64,000 nucleotides of DNA from an uncultured Alphaproteobacteria bacterium (GCA_913031285.1 CAJWEI010000001.1:43685-107684); one strand, 5' to 3'; numbered from the stretch's first letter, positions 11,996 to 21,774 are shown. Notes: generated by a model from the letters alone, not told the origin. Numbers and translations are program-made.

Positions 11996-12772
11996 TTAAT
12001 TGTCGCGGAATTGAGCTTCCCTTTTTTCCATAAAGGCTGCCATACCTTCTTTCTGGTCCTCCGTTGCAAACAAGGAATGAAAGACCCTTCTTTCGAACAA
12101 AATCCCTTCTCTAAGAGTGGTTTCGTAGGATCGATTGACCATTTCCTTTATAGCCACGACCGTGATCATTGACTTTTCTGCAATCTTGCCTGCCGCTGCC
12201 ATTGCTTCGTCCATCAGCTTTTTAGTTGGGACGACTCGACTTACCAAACCACATCTCTCGGCTTCATCGGCTTCCATGAAGCGTCCGGTCAGGTTCATGT
12301 CCATTGCTTTTGATTTGCCGATAAAGCGTGTCAGACGCTGGGTGCCACCAAGGCCGGGTGAAACACCCAGATTTATTTCGGGCTGGCCAAACTTTGCTGT
12401 TTCTGAGCAAATGATGAAATCACACATCATCGCCAGTTCGCAGCCGCCGCCCAAAGCATAGCCTGAGACCGCGGCGATTATAGGTTTTCTTATAGCGATA
12501 ATTTTATCTGATGCTTCGGTGAATAAATCCCCGGCGAACACATCCACAAAGCTCTTGCTGTTCATCATATTAATATCTGCACCTGCGGCAAAGGCTTTTT
12601 CAGAGCCAGTTAATACAATACAACGAGCCTTGTCATTTGACTGCGCGCTTGCGAGCGCATCACAGAGTTCTGAAAGCAGTTGGTCATTAAGAGCATTGAG
12701 AGCATCGGGGCGGTTGAGCGTGACCAGCGCAATGTGGTCTTCGATTTCGACGATAATAGTCTCGTATGCCAT
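11996..12772 (-). CDS. Enoyl-CoA hydratase (crotonase family)
   Basis: Hydrates trans-2-enoyl-CoA to 3-hydroxyacyl-CoA in fatty acid or branched-chain degradation. The start is the ATG at 12772 (MAYETIIVEIED, 258 residues), preferred over an in-frame TTG at 12787. The oxyanion-hole segments AFAAGADI and ALGGGCELAMMCD are present, as are the two catalytic glutamates expected in GGGCELA and FGQPEINLGV. The length and sequence match the short-chain, mitochondrial-like enoyl-CoA hydratases. It lies between rpsT and mutM on the same strand; mutM lies 77 bp upstream. Confidence 0.9.
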   Translation of the reverse strand: MAYETIIVEIEDHIALVTLNRPDALNALNDQLLSELCDALASAQSNDKARCIVLTGSEKAFAAGADINMMNSKSFVDVFAGDLFTEASDKIIAIRKPIIAAVSGYALGGGCELAMMCDFIICSETAKFGQPEINLGVSPGLGGTQRLTRFIGKSKAMDMNLTGRFMEADEAERCGLVSRVVPTKKLMDEAMAAAGKIAEKSMITVVAIKEMVNRSYETTLREGILFERRVFHSLFATEDQKEGMAAFMEKREAQFRDN

Positions 12773-12849
12773 GAAATATTCTTTCAATCGTTTCGATTAA
12801 ACAGGCCTTTAACATGTAATTAATTTTCATGTCCAGAACATGTTGATTT

Positions 12850-13701
12850 CTATTTTTGACATTTTGGACAGAAAAAACTGGATCGTCCAGATTGTGTTAC
12901 GCGAGCGATGTTACCATCACAATCTAAAGTTGGGCAAGATTGACCTTCTCGGGCATAAACGGCAAAACTATGTTGGAAATAGCCAAGTTCGCCGTCTGCT
13001 TGACGAAAATCGCGCAAGGATGAACCCCCTGCCATAATAGCCTCTTCCAAGACTTCTCGAATGTGGGGTACGAGTTTACGAAGACGCGCTTTTGAAATAT
13101 CGCAGGCTTTTTTCTTGGGTGATATCCCTGTCCGATAAAGAATTTCACAGACATAAATATTACCCAGTCCGGCAACGATTCTCTGATCGAGCAGCACATT
13201 TTTTATCGGAGATTTTCGGAGTTTCGCAGCATCTGCAAAGTAAGAGGCATCAAACTTGTTGCCCAAAGGCTCAGGGCCAATATGGTTTAAAAATCTGTTT
13301 TGGCTTTCCTTTACCGTTTCGAATATGTCCATCGCGCCAAAACGACGGGGATCATTGTAGGTCAGTCGCGCACCATTCGAAAAATCTAGAATTACGTGGT
13401 CATGCTTTTTTTTGCTGGGGTGGTTTGTGACAAAAGTACCAAAAGGGTGACCAGAAATCAGTATACGGCCTGACATGCCTAGATGGATTAAGAGTGTTTC
13501 ACCTCCTGATAGGTCTGCCAGTAGATATTTTGAGCGACGCCTAAGCATGATGATTGTTTGTTGAGATAGGCGTTTGCCCATATCTTTAGGAAATGGCCAG
13601 CGAAGATCAGGGCGGTTTACAAGAACATTTTGGATCTTCTGTCCTTGGACCACTGGAACCAGTCCGCGCCTGACGGTTTCGACCTCGGGTAATTCGGGCA
13701 T
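12850..13701 (-). CDS. mutM: Formamidopyrimidine-DNA glycosylase
   Basis: Removes oxidised purines such as 8-oxoguanine and nicks the abasic site. The 283-residue protein begins [14 protein letters not shown]; after removal of Met1, Pro2 is the catalytic nucleophile and Glu3 the general acid. The C-terminal zinc finger is present with cysteines in a C-x4-C ... CPKC arrangement, the first pair spaced by four residues instead of two. The [12 protein letters not shown] ending is typical. It is divergent from ubiE. Confidence 0.96.
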   Translation of the reverse strand: MPELPEVETVRRGLVPVVQGQKIQNVLVNRPDLRWPFPKDMGKRLSQQTIIMLRRRSKYLLADLSGGETLLIHLGMSGRILISGHPFGTFVTNHPSKKKHDHVILDFSNGARLTYNDPRRFGAMDIFETVKESQNRFLNHIGPEPLGNKFDASYFADAAKLRKSPIKNVLLDQRIVAGLGNIYVCEILYRTGISPKKKACDISKARLRKLVPHIREVLEEAIMAGGSSLRDFRQADGELGYFQHSFAVYAREGQSCPTLDCDGNIARVTQSGRSSFFCPKCQK

Positions 13702-13899
13702 AATTTTTCCTGATTTTGGTTTATATTGCGCTTAGACAGGATGAATGGATTATCTTTCTTAAAAAAATATAGAGACGTTTCAAAAAAATAGAATCAGTTT
13801 TTTTGCATTCATTTTTGTTAAAACAGTTCGAGTAAATCTGCCGCATTGTATTTAAGTGCTTTGAGATGATAAAGTGTTTAAGAAATTGGAACCTATTCA

Positions 13900-14652
13900 A
13901 TGGCTGAACAATCTGATAACACAACGCATTTTGGCTTTCAGACGGTGCCTGAAGCTGCAAAAGCTGACCGCGTAAGGGGCGTGTTTGGAAGTGTCGCGCG
14001 ACGTTACGATATCATGAACGATGTCATGTCTGCTGGTGTCCATCGAGTATGGAAAGACGCGATGATGGACTGGTTGGCACCGAGGACTGACCAGCGGCTA
14101 TTGGATGTCGCTGGCGGAACAGGCGATATTGCCTTTCGTTTTTTAAAACGCGCTGGTCAGGCCAAAGTAACAGTCCTTGATTTAACTGCTGAAATGCTTG
14201 AGGCAGGCAAGAATAGAGCTGTTACAGAAAGGATGGACGGCCAGCTTCAGTGGGTTGTAGGGGATGCAATGGCACTGCCTTTTGAAGACAATTTCTTTGA
14301 TGTGTATACCATCAGTTTCGGTATTAGGAATGTCACTCGGCCCCAAGAGGCTCTTAATGAAGCATTTAGGGTCTTGCGTCCGGGTGGGCGGCTTATGGTG
14401 CTAGAATTCTCGCAAATACCCAACGACATGTTGCAGTGGGTCTATGACCTGTATTCTTTCAATGTTATCCCTTTGATGGGCAAAATCATCGCAGATGACC
14501 AGGCCAGCTATCAGTATCTTGTGGAGTCAATACGCAAATTTCCTGACCAGGACAGTTTTTTGTATATGCTACATAAGGCAGGCTTTGAGAATGCGAAATA
14601 TCGCAATCTATCAATGGGCGTGGCCTGTCTTCATTCGGGTTGGAAAATTTAG
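13900..14652 (+). CDS. ubiE: Ubiquinone/menaquinone methyltransferase UbiE
   Basis: SAM-dependent C-methylation step of ubiquinone synthesis. It has 250 residues. The start [13 protein letters not shown] matches the family, and motif I reads [13 protein letters not shown] (about residue 67), followed by the conserved VLDLTAEML and [13 protein letters not shown]. It overlaps the next gene, ubiB, at TAGTG, so the two are translationally coupled. The mutM-ubiE-ubiB layout is conserved in alphaproteobacteria. Confidence 0.96.
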   Translation: MAEQSDNTTHFGFQTVPEAAKADRVRGVFGSVARRYDIMNDVMSAGVHRVWKDAMMDWLAPRTDQRLLDVAGGTGDIAFRFLKRAGQAKVTVLDLTAEMLEAGKNRAVTERMDGQLQWVVGDAMALPFEDNFFDVYTISFGIRNVTRPQEALNEAFRVLRPGGRLMVLEFSQIPNDMLQWVYDLYSFNVIPLMGKIIADDQASYQYLVESIRKFPDQDSFLYMLHKAGFENAKYRNLSMGVACLHSGWKI

Positions 14653-16184
14653 TGCGCGGACCTCATAATATTTGGCGTTTGATTCGAACGGGAGCTACTT
14701 TTGAACGATCAGGGGCTATGGTTGTCGTACTCAATGCATTCGAGGCGCCTAGATCTCTTAGATTTGTTGCGCGCATTTTAGGGGCTCCGTTCTTTTGGTT
14801 GGGCTTAAAAGGGGATCCATCTGTGCCGTCGCTTCCTCGTGCTCTTACTGCACTTGGACCGGCCTACATTAAATTTGGCCAGATTTTGTCAACTCGACCT
14901 GATGTCGTGGGCAGCGAACTTGCTGGTCAAATGAGAGTGCTGCAAGACAAGCTCCCGCCATTTCCGGTAAAAACCGCAAAGAAGATTTTCCGCCAAGAAC
15001 TTGGATTGGATCCTGATGAGGTCTTTTCCGAATTCAGTGATGCAGTTGCAGCTGCCTCTATTGCCCAAGTCCACAAAGCGCGATTGATCGAGACCGGTGA
15101 ATTGGTTGCTGTGAAAATCTTGCGTCCAAAGATTGAGCGAGCTTTTCAAAAAGATATAGATGCTTTTTATTTTGCCGCTCGAATGATTGAGATCCTTTCT
15201 CCTAGCTCGCGCAGATTGCGTCCAAGTGATGTTATTGAGCATTTTGAAGGCGTTGTGGATGGCGAATTGGATTTGCGTTTAGAAACATCCGCAGCTTCGG
15301 AATTTGCAGCCAATACAAAAGGGGATATGGGGTTTTCGCTGCCTTCACTCAAATGGTCATTGTCCTCGCGCCGCGTCATGACAATGGGTTGGGCAGAGGG
15401 GCTGCCCATGGGTGATAATGATGCACTTTACGCGGCAGGACATGATCTAACCAAACTTGGAGAACGCGTGTTAGAGCTGTTTTTGCAGCATGCATTAAGA
15501 GATGGATATTTTCACGCTGATATGCACCAAGGGAACCTTAAAGTTGCTGCGAACGGCGATATTATTGCGCTTGATTTTGGTATTATGGGGCACATTGACG
15601 AGTATACACGCCGCGTTTATGCGGAAATTCTCTTTGGATTTATAAGAAAAGACTATCAGCGTGTTGCTGAGGTCCACTTTGAAGCTGGATATGTGCCTGC
15701 TGATCAGGACGTGGATGAGTTTGCCCGCGCGCTGCGCGCAGTAGGTGAACCAATCTTCGGAATGGATGCGACGCAGATTTCAATGGGCCGGCTTTTGAAC
15801 TATCTTTTTGAAGTAACCGAGACGTTTGGGATGGAGACGCGTACTGAATTGATACTTTTGCAGCGGACGATGGTTGTTGTAGAAGGGGTCGCGCGGTCCC
15901 TGAACCCGAAAATTAATATTTGGGAAGTCGCGCAACCTGTTGTAGAGTCCTACATCAGAAAGAGTATCGGGCCCAAGGCGCTATTTAGAGACCTAGCAAA
16001 AACTGCCAGTGTTCTAGCAAGGTTTGGCCCAAGGCTTCCCGGACTTGTAGAAGCGGCACTGATCAACCAGTCGAAGCCTGCTGCAGTGCCTTCTGAAAGG
16101 TCCAGGGTTTCTCACGTATTGATCTTGCTGATTGCGGCTGCAGTTAGTGCATGTGCTACTTACCTTTCAATGCGGTTCTTTTAA
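14652..16184 (+). CDS. ubiB: Ubiquinone biosynthesis protein kinase-like UbiB
   Basis: Atypical ABC1/ADCK-family kinase-like protein needed for the hydroxylation stage of ubiquinone synthesis, probably through lipid or complex handling by ATPase activity. The start is set at the GTG at 14652, which shares one base with the ubiE stop and gives (M)RGPHNIWRLIRTG, the usual family start, for 510 residues; a TTG at 14640 is an alternative. Visible are the KFGQILSTRPD extension motif, the alanine-rich loop AAASIAQVHKA, HADMHQGN and LDFGIMG. A C-terminal membrane helix (about 20 residues before the end) anchors it. Confidence 0.95.
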   Translation: MRGPHNIWRLIRTGATFERSGAMVVVLNAFEAPRSLRFVARILGAPFFWLGLKGDPSVPSLPRALTALGPAYIKFGQILSTRPDVVGSELAGQMRVLQDKLPPFPVKTAKKIFRQELGLDPDEVFSEFSDAVAAASIAQVHKARLIETGELVAVKILRPKIERAFQKDIDAFYFAARMIEILSPSSRRLRPSDVIEHFEGVVDGELDLRLETSAASEFAANTKGDMGFSLPSLKWSLSSRRVMTMGWAEGLPMGDNDALYAAGHDLTKLGERVLELFLQHALRDGYFHADMHQGNLKVAANGDIIALDFGIMGHIDEYTRRVYAEILFGFIRKDYQRVAEVHFEAGYVPADQDVDEFARALRAVGEPIFGMDATQISMGRLLNYLFEVTETFGMETRTELILLQRTMVVVEGVARSLNPKINIWEVAQPVVESYIRKSIGPKALFRDLAKTASVLARFGPRLPGLVEAALINQSKPAAVPSERSRVSHVLILLIAAAVSACATYLSMRFF

Positions 16185-16673
16185 ATACATAAGGTCGAGT
16201 TCTAGCAGCTTTTAATGAGCGGATTGACCTTGGCATATTTTCCAAATGACAACACAAGGTATATGAAAGTTAATTTGCGCTCAGAAATACTTCTTCCCAG
16301 TGTGGATTTAAGGCATGGTAAGAAAGTAAAAAAGTTCTGTCGATCCTGATCTGCTAAACTTGTGCCTAGATAAAGCCATTGGATCGCATATGACGGAAAT
16401 GGCATAAGTCTTTTCAGGTGATCCAAACGCGTGTTACTGCCAATCAATCAACTTTGCCGTGCCATTAGATAAGATGACGAGTGTGAGAACTGGATCTGTA
16501 TGGATAGTTGCATATAATATTTTAGCGGCGTAAAGCTCAAAGCTATCCAAATATATAATTGTACGCTTGCCTAAAAAAGAAGCGCTCTTTCAATTTCTTA
16601 ACCAAAGAACACACAGGTCGGAAAGAGTAGAGATATTAGTAATCATGAAATGTCAAAGGGTTACAGGTGCTGA
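16185..16673. other. Unassigned gap between ubiB and gshA
   Basis: Nearly 490 bp lie between the 3' ends of the convergent genes ubiB and gshA. A minus-strand frame of 81 codons (16202-16447) has protein-like stretches such as MPFPSYAIQWLYLGTS, but I recognise no family and it lacks an obvious ribosome site. A possible remnant continues upstream of it in other frames. No hairpin terminator was identified. Confidence 0.35.
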
Positions 16674-18044
16674 TTAATAGCTAAAATTATCAAAGATATG
16701 ATTTATATCTTCTCCCCATTCGCCATAATAAAGATCCAACAATTCGTCAGCGGGCGTTTTTCTCATGTCGAGGCTGTCTTTTAGAGCATTTAAAAAATGG
16801 CTCTCATCATGTAAAAGGCCTTGTACTCCAATTTTAGCCCGTGACCTCAGTCCTGCTTCCGATATTGAGACAACTTCCTTTGCAATATCAATCATTTTCT
16901 GACCTTTAACGACGGCGTCGAGGCCGTTAATAGAAGCAGCAATGCGCCACGCTTCGCGCGTCTCACTATCCCAGCCTTTCGCAAGATCCCAAGCGGCATC
17001 CAAGGACGACTGATCATAACAGATGCCCACCCAAAACGCTGGAAGTGCGCAAAGCCTACGCCATGGTCCGCCGTCTGCCCCGCGCATCTCTATGAATTTC
17101 TTCAATCGTGCTTCTGGAAAGATTGTTGTTAGGTGATCTGCCCAATCGCTAAGTGTTGGCGTTTCTCCTGGAAGAGCTGGCAAGTCGCCTTTTAAGAAAT
17201 CACGGAAAGACTGGCCCAGGGCATTAATATACCTACCATCGCGATAGACAAAATACATAGGTACATCTAAAGCATAATCTACCCACGCTTCGAAGCCGAA
17301 ACCATCCTGAAAAACAAATGGAAGCATGCCCGTACGATTATCATCAAGTGATCTCCAGACACGGCTGCGCCAACTCTTATGGCCGTTCGGTTTACCCTCA
17401 AAAAATGGTGAATTTGCAAAGAGTGCAACTGCAACAGGTTGGAGTGCAAGTGCGACCCGCATTTTTAAAACCATGTCCGCTTCACTGGAAAAATCAAGGT
17501 TAACTTGAACACATGAGGTTCTGTACATCATGGATTTTCCCATCGTTCCCACCTGATCCATATAGTCGGTCATAAGCTTGTATCGACCTTTAGGCATCAT
17601 TGGCATTTCATCATACTTCCACGATGGAGCGGCCCCCAAACCAATAAAGCCGACGCCTAAACCGTCGGCAATAGATTTCACTTCTTTTAGATGGATGTTT
17701 ACTTCGTCACAGGTTTCATGAATTGTCTCTAGCGTCGCTCCGGAAAGTTCTAGCTGACCGCCTGGCTCAAGAGATACATTTGCACCGTTTTTCTCCAAAC
17801 CGATGAGTTTTCCGCGCTCTTCAATGGGCGCCCAATTGTATATGTCTCTTAATCCTTCAAGTAAAGCTAGGATAGATCTTTCTCCTTCGTAGGGCAAAGG
17901 AAGTAATGTATCCTTGAAATAGCCGAATTTTTCATGTTCAGTACCAATGCGCCAATCCTCTTTGAGTTTGCAGCCCGATGCAAGATACTCCATCATTTGC
18001 TCTGGACGTTCGATAGCTCCGCCGCCTGATTGTGGTATGGACAT
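16674..18044 (-). CDS. gshA: Glutamate-cysteine ligase, plant/alphaproteobacterial type
   Basis: Catalyses the first, rate-limiting step of glutathione synthesis in the cytoplasm. The 456 residues match the GCS2-type enzyme shared by plants and alphaproteobacteria, not the E. coli GshA. Recognisable segments are RIGTEHEKFGY near residue 35, LEKNGANVSLEPGGQLELSG, and MYRTSCVQVNLDFSSE. It lies downstream of a membrane protein gene and rsmE on the same strand, with a 54-bp gap to the former. A GST-family gene elsewhere in the window (33027) is a potential glutathione user. Confidence 0.95.
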   Translation of the reverse strand: MSIPQSGGGAIERPEQMMEYLASGCKLKEDWRIGTEHEKFGYFKDTLLPLPYEGERSILALLEGLRDIYNWAPIEERGKLIGLEKNGANVSLEPGGQLELSGATLETIHETCDEVNIHLKEVKSIADGLGVGFIGLGAAPSWKYDEMPMMPKGRYKLMTDYMDQVGTMGKSMMYRTSCVQVNLDFSSEADMVLKMRVALALQPVAVALFANSPFFEGKPNGHKSWRSRVWRSLDDNRTGMLPFVFQDGFGFEAWVDYALDVPMYFVYRDGRYINALGQSFRDFLKGDLPALPGETPTLSDWADHLTTIFPEARLKKFIEMRGADGGPWRRLCALPAFWVGICYDQSSLDAAWDLAKGWDSETREAWRIAASINGLDAVVKGQKMIDIAKEVVSISEAGLRSRAKIGVQGLLHDESHFLNALKDSLDMRKTPADELLDLYYGEWGEDINHIFDNFSY

Positions 18045-18098
18045 TACGTGAAATTCCTCTGTGCTATACTCATGGTGTGCTTAGCTTTTATATTACTG

Positions 18099-18620
18099 TC
18101 AATGGAGGTATCGATCATTTCTTCCATAATCGTTACGTCGCCAAATCATGGCTGAATGTTTGGTGTCTCGGGATATCTGACCAACCATATTTTCCAGATT
18201 TAGCCCTTTTAGCTCTGCAAATGCATCAAACAGTATCTCTCCACCCTTTGCAGTGATGGGAATGATAAGCGATGAATGTCCATTTTGATCCAGTCGCCAA
18301 CTCCGCATATTGTCGTGCGTTACCAAGCTGACGCCAGTAATATCGCCTATTGCAATCGTACCGCCTTCTTTAGGGCTAAAATAAGTGATTTGGCCCTCTA
18401 TAAGACTGACAATTCCTGGGGCTGAGCCTGTCACCCGGAAGCGGCCGCGCTGCTGTCCAACAAAAATTGTGATTGCACCCAAGAGCATTGTGACCGCCCC
18501 CGCTAATTTTAGAAGACCAAAGCTGGTGAGATACCAGTTTCCTCCAATTGCAACCACCAGAAAACCAATGACAAATTCACGCCATCTCCAAAACGATGCT
18601 TTGATCTCAGGTCTTATCAT
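18099..18620 (-). CDS. Two-helix inner-membrane protein of unknown function
   Basis: A 173-residue protein with two closely spaced hydrophobic helices near the N-terminus (about residues 17-35 and 38-54), then a soluble domain rich in beta-strand pattern (ITYFSPKEGGTIAIGDITGV). I recognise it only as a kind of conserved hypothetical found beside gshA/rsmE in roseobacters; no enzymatic motif is visible. Its ATG overlaps the rsmE stop codon by four bases, so it is translated with rsmE, and gshA follows. The soluble domain resembles PH-like domains in general pattern, but this is only an impression. Confidence 0.7.
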   Translation of the reverse strand: MIRPEIKASFWRWREFVIGFLVVAIGGNWYLTSFGLLKLAGAVTMLLGAITIFVGQQRGRFRVTGSAPGIVSLIEGQITYFSPKEGGTIAIGDITGVSLVTHDNMRSWRLDQNGHSSLIIPITAKGGEILFDAFAELKGLNLENMVGQISRDTKHSAMIWRRNDYGRNDRYLH

Positions 18621-19339
18621 CTCCAGTCCCCAAGTGCGTTTTGCCAGAGCGTTAGTGCGGCAACAGCCGCCGTGTCAGCCCGTAGGATTCTTGGACCCAA
18701 GCTTAAGGAGAAACTATTTTGCATGGAATGGATATACTTACGCTCTTTTTCAGAAAATCCACCTTCCGGGCCTAAAAGAATTGCCCATTTGCCTTTTGGG
18801 AGATCTTTAGTTTCCACCCTTTCACCTACTTTTTCTTCATCACAAAACAATAAAAACCGATCCATAGGCCAATTGGACAATAGTTTTTCGAGGCGGCCTA
18901 TATCTGTGACCTTGGGGATAAATGTACCGCCGCATTGCTCAGCTGCACCAATTGCGTGATCTTGTAACCTTTCACGCCTTATCCTTTCAGAATTTGTAAA
19001 ATCTGTTTGCAAAGGGAGAATGCGGGCCACGCCGAGCTCCGTCGCTTTTTCTACAATGAAGTCGGTTCGAGCCTTTTTAATTGGAGCAAACATTAGCCAG
19101 ACGTCTGGCGGATTTTGCTGAGGCTTAGTTATTTCAAGACAACGCACCACCCCCTGTTTTTTTCTAGCAAAGTCAATCTGCGCAAGCCATTCGCCGTTTT
19201 TGCCATTGAAAAGTCTAATGTGATCTCCCTTTGACTTACGCATCACGGAAAATATGTAGTGTGCCTGCGTCCGGCTCAAATGAACCAATTGCGCCTCAGA
19301 CAGTGGGTGGTCTACAAAGAGTCTGATCTTAGTTTTCAT
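18617..19339 (-). CDS. rsmE: 16S rRNA (uracil-1498-N3)-methyltransferase
   Basis: SPOUT-class enzyme that methylates U1498 in the decoding region of 16S rRNA using SAM. The start is placed at the ATG at 19339 (MKTKIRLFVDHPL, 240 residues); an upstream start at 19438 would run into the divergent ubiA. The SAM-binding knot is visible as ILLGPEGGFSEKE and LSLGPRILRADTAA. It is divergent from ubiA with only 12 bp between start codons, so the promoters of the two must lie inside each other's coding sequence. Confidence 0.95.
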   Translation of the reverse strand: MKTKIRLFVDHPLSEAQLVHLSRTQAHYIFSVMRKSKGDHIRLFNGKNGEWLAQIDFARKKQGVVRCLEITKPQQNPPDVWLMFAPIKKARTDFIVEKATELGVARILPLQTDFTNSERIRRERLQDHAIGAAEQCGGTFIPKVTDIGRLEKLLSNWPMDRFLLFCDEEKVGERVETKDLPKGKWAILLGPEGGFSEKERKYIHSMQNSFSLSLGPRILRADTAAVAALTLWQNALGDWR

Positions 19340-19351
19340 GAAAGATAATAT

Positions 19352-20308
19352 ATGGCTGAGCGGAGTAGAACGGAAGAGGCTACAGGACAAGTTTCTGATG
19401 CAGTCAAGGGCAACTGGGTCGATACGTTGGCTCCTCAATTTAGTCAGCCCTATTTAAGGCTGTCACGGGCGGATCGGCCAATCGGAACATGGCTGTTGTT
19501 GATTCCTTGTTGGTGGGGTCTTCTACTTGCCATTTTGAAAGATGGTGAGGCCAGTCTAGTAGACTTATGGATTTTTGTTGGCTGTGCTTTTGGAGCATTT
19601 TTGATGCGTGGCGCCGGGTGTACTTGGAATGATATTACCGATCGAAACTATGATGGCGCAGTCGCGCGAACAAAATCACGTCCCATTCCTTCTGGTCAGG
19701 TGAGTGTACTAAAAGCTTTTGTCTGGATGGGATTACAGGCTTTGCTTGCATCGTTAATCTTGTTTTCATTTAACTGGGTCGCAATTACTTTGGGATTTAT
19801 ATCTTTGTTTCCAGTAATGATATATCCGTTTGCAAAACGGTTCACTTGGTGGCCTCAGGGTTTTCTTGGAATTGCCTTTAATTGGGGAGCTTTGCTTGCC
19901 TTTGCAGCCCATAGTGGTGCGCTGCATGGATCTGCAATCCTTTTGTATCTGAGTGGCGTAACATGGACACTTTTTTATGATACGATTTACGCGCATCAAG
20001 ACAAAGAAGACGATGCATTGATTGGGATCAAATCAACTGCGCGGCTGTTTGGGGATGCGACAAATATTTGGTTATGGGGGTTCTCGCTGTTGAGCAGTTT
20101 TTTAATGCTTGGGGCGCTCTTTTTTGGGACCTCAGGATTAAGCCTTATAATCTCGGGTTTCGGCGTGCTTGGTTTTTGGGTTCATTTGGTGTGGCAGGTC
20201 CGTCAAGTGAACTTTGACAATGCCGAAGATTTATTAAGAATTTTCCGGTCAAATCGAAATGCTGGTCTTATTCCACTGATGTTTTTTGCCAGTGCGGTTA
20301 TACTTTAA
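19352..20308 (+). CDS. ubiA: 4-hydroxybenzoate polyprenyltransferase
   Basis: Integral membrane prenyltransferase that joins the polyprenyl tail to 4-hydroxybenzoate in ubiquinone synthesis. It has 318 residues and about eight or nine predicted helices. The two Asp-rich Mg-diphosphate motifs are visible as NDITDRNYDGAVARTKSRP and YAHQDKEDD. It is divergent from rsmE. In related genomes an OmpA-family gene follows; here that gene is a remnant (20472-20905). With ubiE and ubiB this is the third ubiquinone gene in the window. Confidence 0.95.
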   Translation: MAERSRTEEATGQVSDAVKGNWVDTLAPQFSQPYLRLSRADRPIGTWLLLIPCWWGLLLAILKDGEASLVDLWIFVGCAFGAFLMRGAGCTWNDITDRNYDGAVARTKSRPIPSGQVSVLKAFVWMGLQALLASLILFSFNWVAITLGFISLFPVMIYPFAKRFTWWPQGFLGIAFNWGALLAFAAHSGALHGSAILLYLSGVTWTLFYDTIYAHQDKEDDALIGIKSTARLFGDATNIWLWGFSLLSSFLMLGALFFGTSGLSLIISGFGVLGFWVHLVWQVRQVNFDNAEDLLRIFRSNRNAGLIPLMFFASAVIL

Positions 20309-20471
20309 TTGCACAGTTTGAATTTGGAGGCTATCACGCGTAACAGGGCCTACAGTCTTATCCTTTTCGAAACGAGGCTCTGTCTTGATCACGGGAGGAG
20401 GTATGTTTATTTTGGGATTCACTGAGTATGAGAATTGAAAACCTTCCATCAAAAAGCTACTAAGTATTAAA

Positions 20472-20905
20472 TTGAGTCCAGAAGACAGCGATTATCTTTA
20501 CGTCTCTTTCCAGCGGCCTTTTAAAAAGAACCCATCTAAATTATATCCAGTGGTGTGTATTGATAGACTTAACACGTTGCTTAAAAATTCAAAATCAAAT
20601 TTGAGCCAGGATCAGATAGAGTTGACCCAATGGGACAGGAACTTTTGGATGTTATAGCTAAGCTTTTAAAAGCTACCAAGAGATGGCGTTGGAAACATCT
20701 GGACGGCACTGATAGTCAAGGACGTAAAGGAATGAATCGGAATCTCAGTAACTCGCGCACAACTGCGGTTTTGCAAGGAATTCAAAGAGGTCGAGTGTTA
20801 ACACGAAGTTTTATTGTCAAAAGATTCGGGGAGAGCCAGCCAATCGCTTCGAATAATACCAGAGAAGGCCGTGAGACCAACCGGAAGATCGAATTCCGAT
20901 TGTAA
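20472..20905 (+). pseudogene. OmpA C-terminal domain remnant, frameshifted and truncated
   Basis: Only the peptidoglycan-binding OmpA domain survives. Frame 0 reads CIDRLNTLLKNSK up to about 20590, then the reading continues one frame over as KIKFEPGSDRVDP, IAKLLK, TDSQG, SNSRTTAVLQ and ending GRETNRKIEFRL at 20905. Restoring one A in the A-run at 20591-20594 would join the halves. The diagnostic GHTDS motif reads DGTDSQG, consistent with loss of the His codon. The large N-terminal part found in roseobacter homologues is missing, since ubiA ends at 20308. Several independent lesions argue for true decay. Confidence 0.8.
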
Positions 20906-21012
20906 GATGCCCTGAGCCCATTTGTGTCCAATAAATTACAAGAGCCTGATAAAAAATAATTAGAATTGAGTTTGTCATAACAACAGCTTTTATCCCATTT
21001 GCTATTTTTGCA

Positions 21013-21240
21013 ATGGGCCGGTTTGCAAATTGGCTGTTGCATAAGTTTACCATGATGTCCAAATCGGACCTGTCTGAGTTTGAGAAAATGGCCCATGAAC
21101 TTCACGATGCTGAACTCACCAGCAAACTGACGCAAACCGAGTCTGAGCTGACTGCAGCGATGGAAGGTCTGCGTGCGATTCGGCATGAAACTGAGGAATT
21201 ACAGACCTTTTTTAGCCAGTCCCGTAAGTCCAATGTATAA
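21013..21240 (+). CDS. Small coiled-coil protein with probable N-terminal membrane helix
   Basis: From the ATG at 21013 the frame encodes 75 residues: MGRFANWLLHK, then a charged, heptad-like helix (TQTESELTAAMEGLRAIRHE). In the same frame, upstream of this ATG and without a stop back to about 20950, lies EFVITTAFIPFAIFA, a convincing membrane helix that would run directly into the coiled coil. No ATG, GTG or TTG precedes that helix; the nearest triplets are ATT (20959 and 20965). Either a rare ATT start is used, or the original start was lost. No family recognised. Confidence 0.5.
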   Translation: MGRFANWLLHKFTMMSKSDLSEFEKMAHELHDAELTSKLTQTESELTAAMEGLRAIRHETEELQTFFSQSRKSNV

Positions 21241-21324
21241 TACTGATTAAGAAGTTTTAGACAAGTCGTTTTCATTAAGGAGAAAGTTTTCCAAGTAGCT
21301 TATTTTCAGACTAAGATTTAGGCT

Positions 21325-21771
21325 TTACCGCCATCTTTTTAAGGCGGTTTCGTCCGCAGCTTTTGAAACAACCCAGTCTCGAGAATGTTTTGTGACTTCT
21401 TTTTTCCAAAAAGGTGCTCGGGATTTGAGGTAGTCCATAAGAAATTCTGCAGCCTCAAAGGCTTCCTTGCGATGCTTGGATGCGGTTGCCACCATCATGA
21501 TAAGATCCCCTGGAGCGAGACGCCCGAAGCGGTGTATGACCAAAATATCGCCAAGTGACCAGCGATTGGCTGCCTCGTTTACAATCTTGGTAATCGTTTT
21601 CTCGGTCATGGCGGGGTAATGCTCGATATCCATATAAGACAGTCTAATATCTGCTAAACTGCGGACAATACCCGAAAATGTTACGATGGCGCCCATATTG
21701 GCTTGATTGGTTGCAAAGATATTGGCCTCATTTCCAAAATCGAAAGCTTTTTTTTGGATGCGCACTTTCAT
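21325..21771 (-). CDS. moaE: Molybdopterin synthase catalytic subunit
   Basis: Large subunit of molybdopterin synthase, which puts the dithiolene sulfurs into precursor Z using thiocarboxylated MoaD. It has 148 residues. Conserved pieces include GAIVTFSGIVR, LSYMDIEHYPAMTEK, and the active-site region ASKHRKEAFEAAEFLMDYLK followed by PFWKKE. It lies three bases after moaD. A molybdenum-cofactor enzyme, MsrP, is encoded at 61757. Confidence 0.95.
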   Translation of the reverse strand: MKVRIQKKAFDFGNEANIFATNQANMGAIVTFSGIVRSLADIRLSYMDIEHYPAMTEKTITKIVNEAANRWSLGDILVIHRFGRLAPGDLIMMVATASKHRKEAFEAAEFLMDYLKSRAPFWKKEVTKHSRDWVVSKAADETALKRWR

Positions 21772-21774
21772 AAA

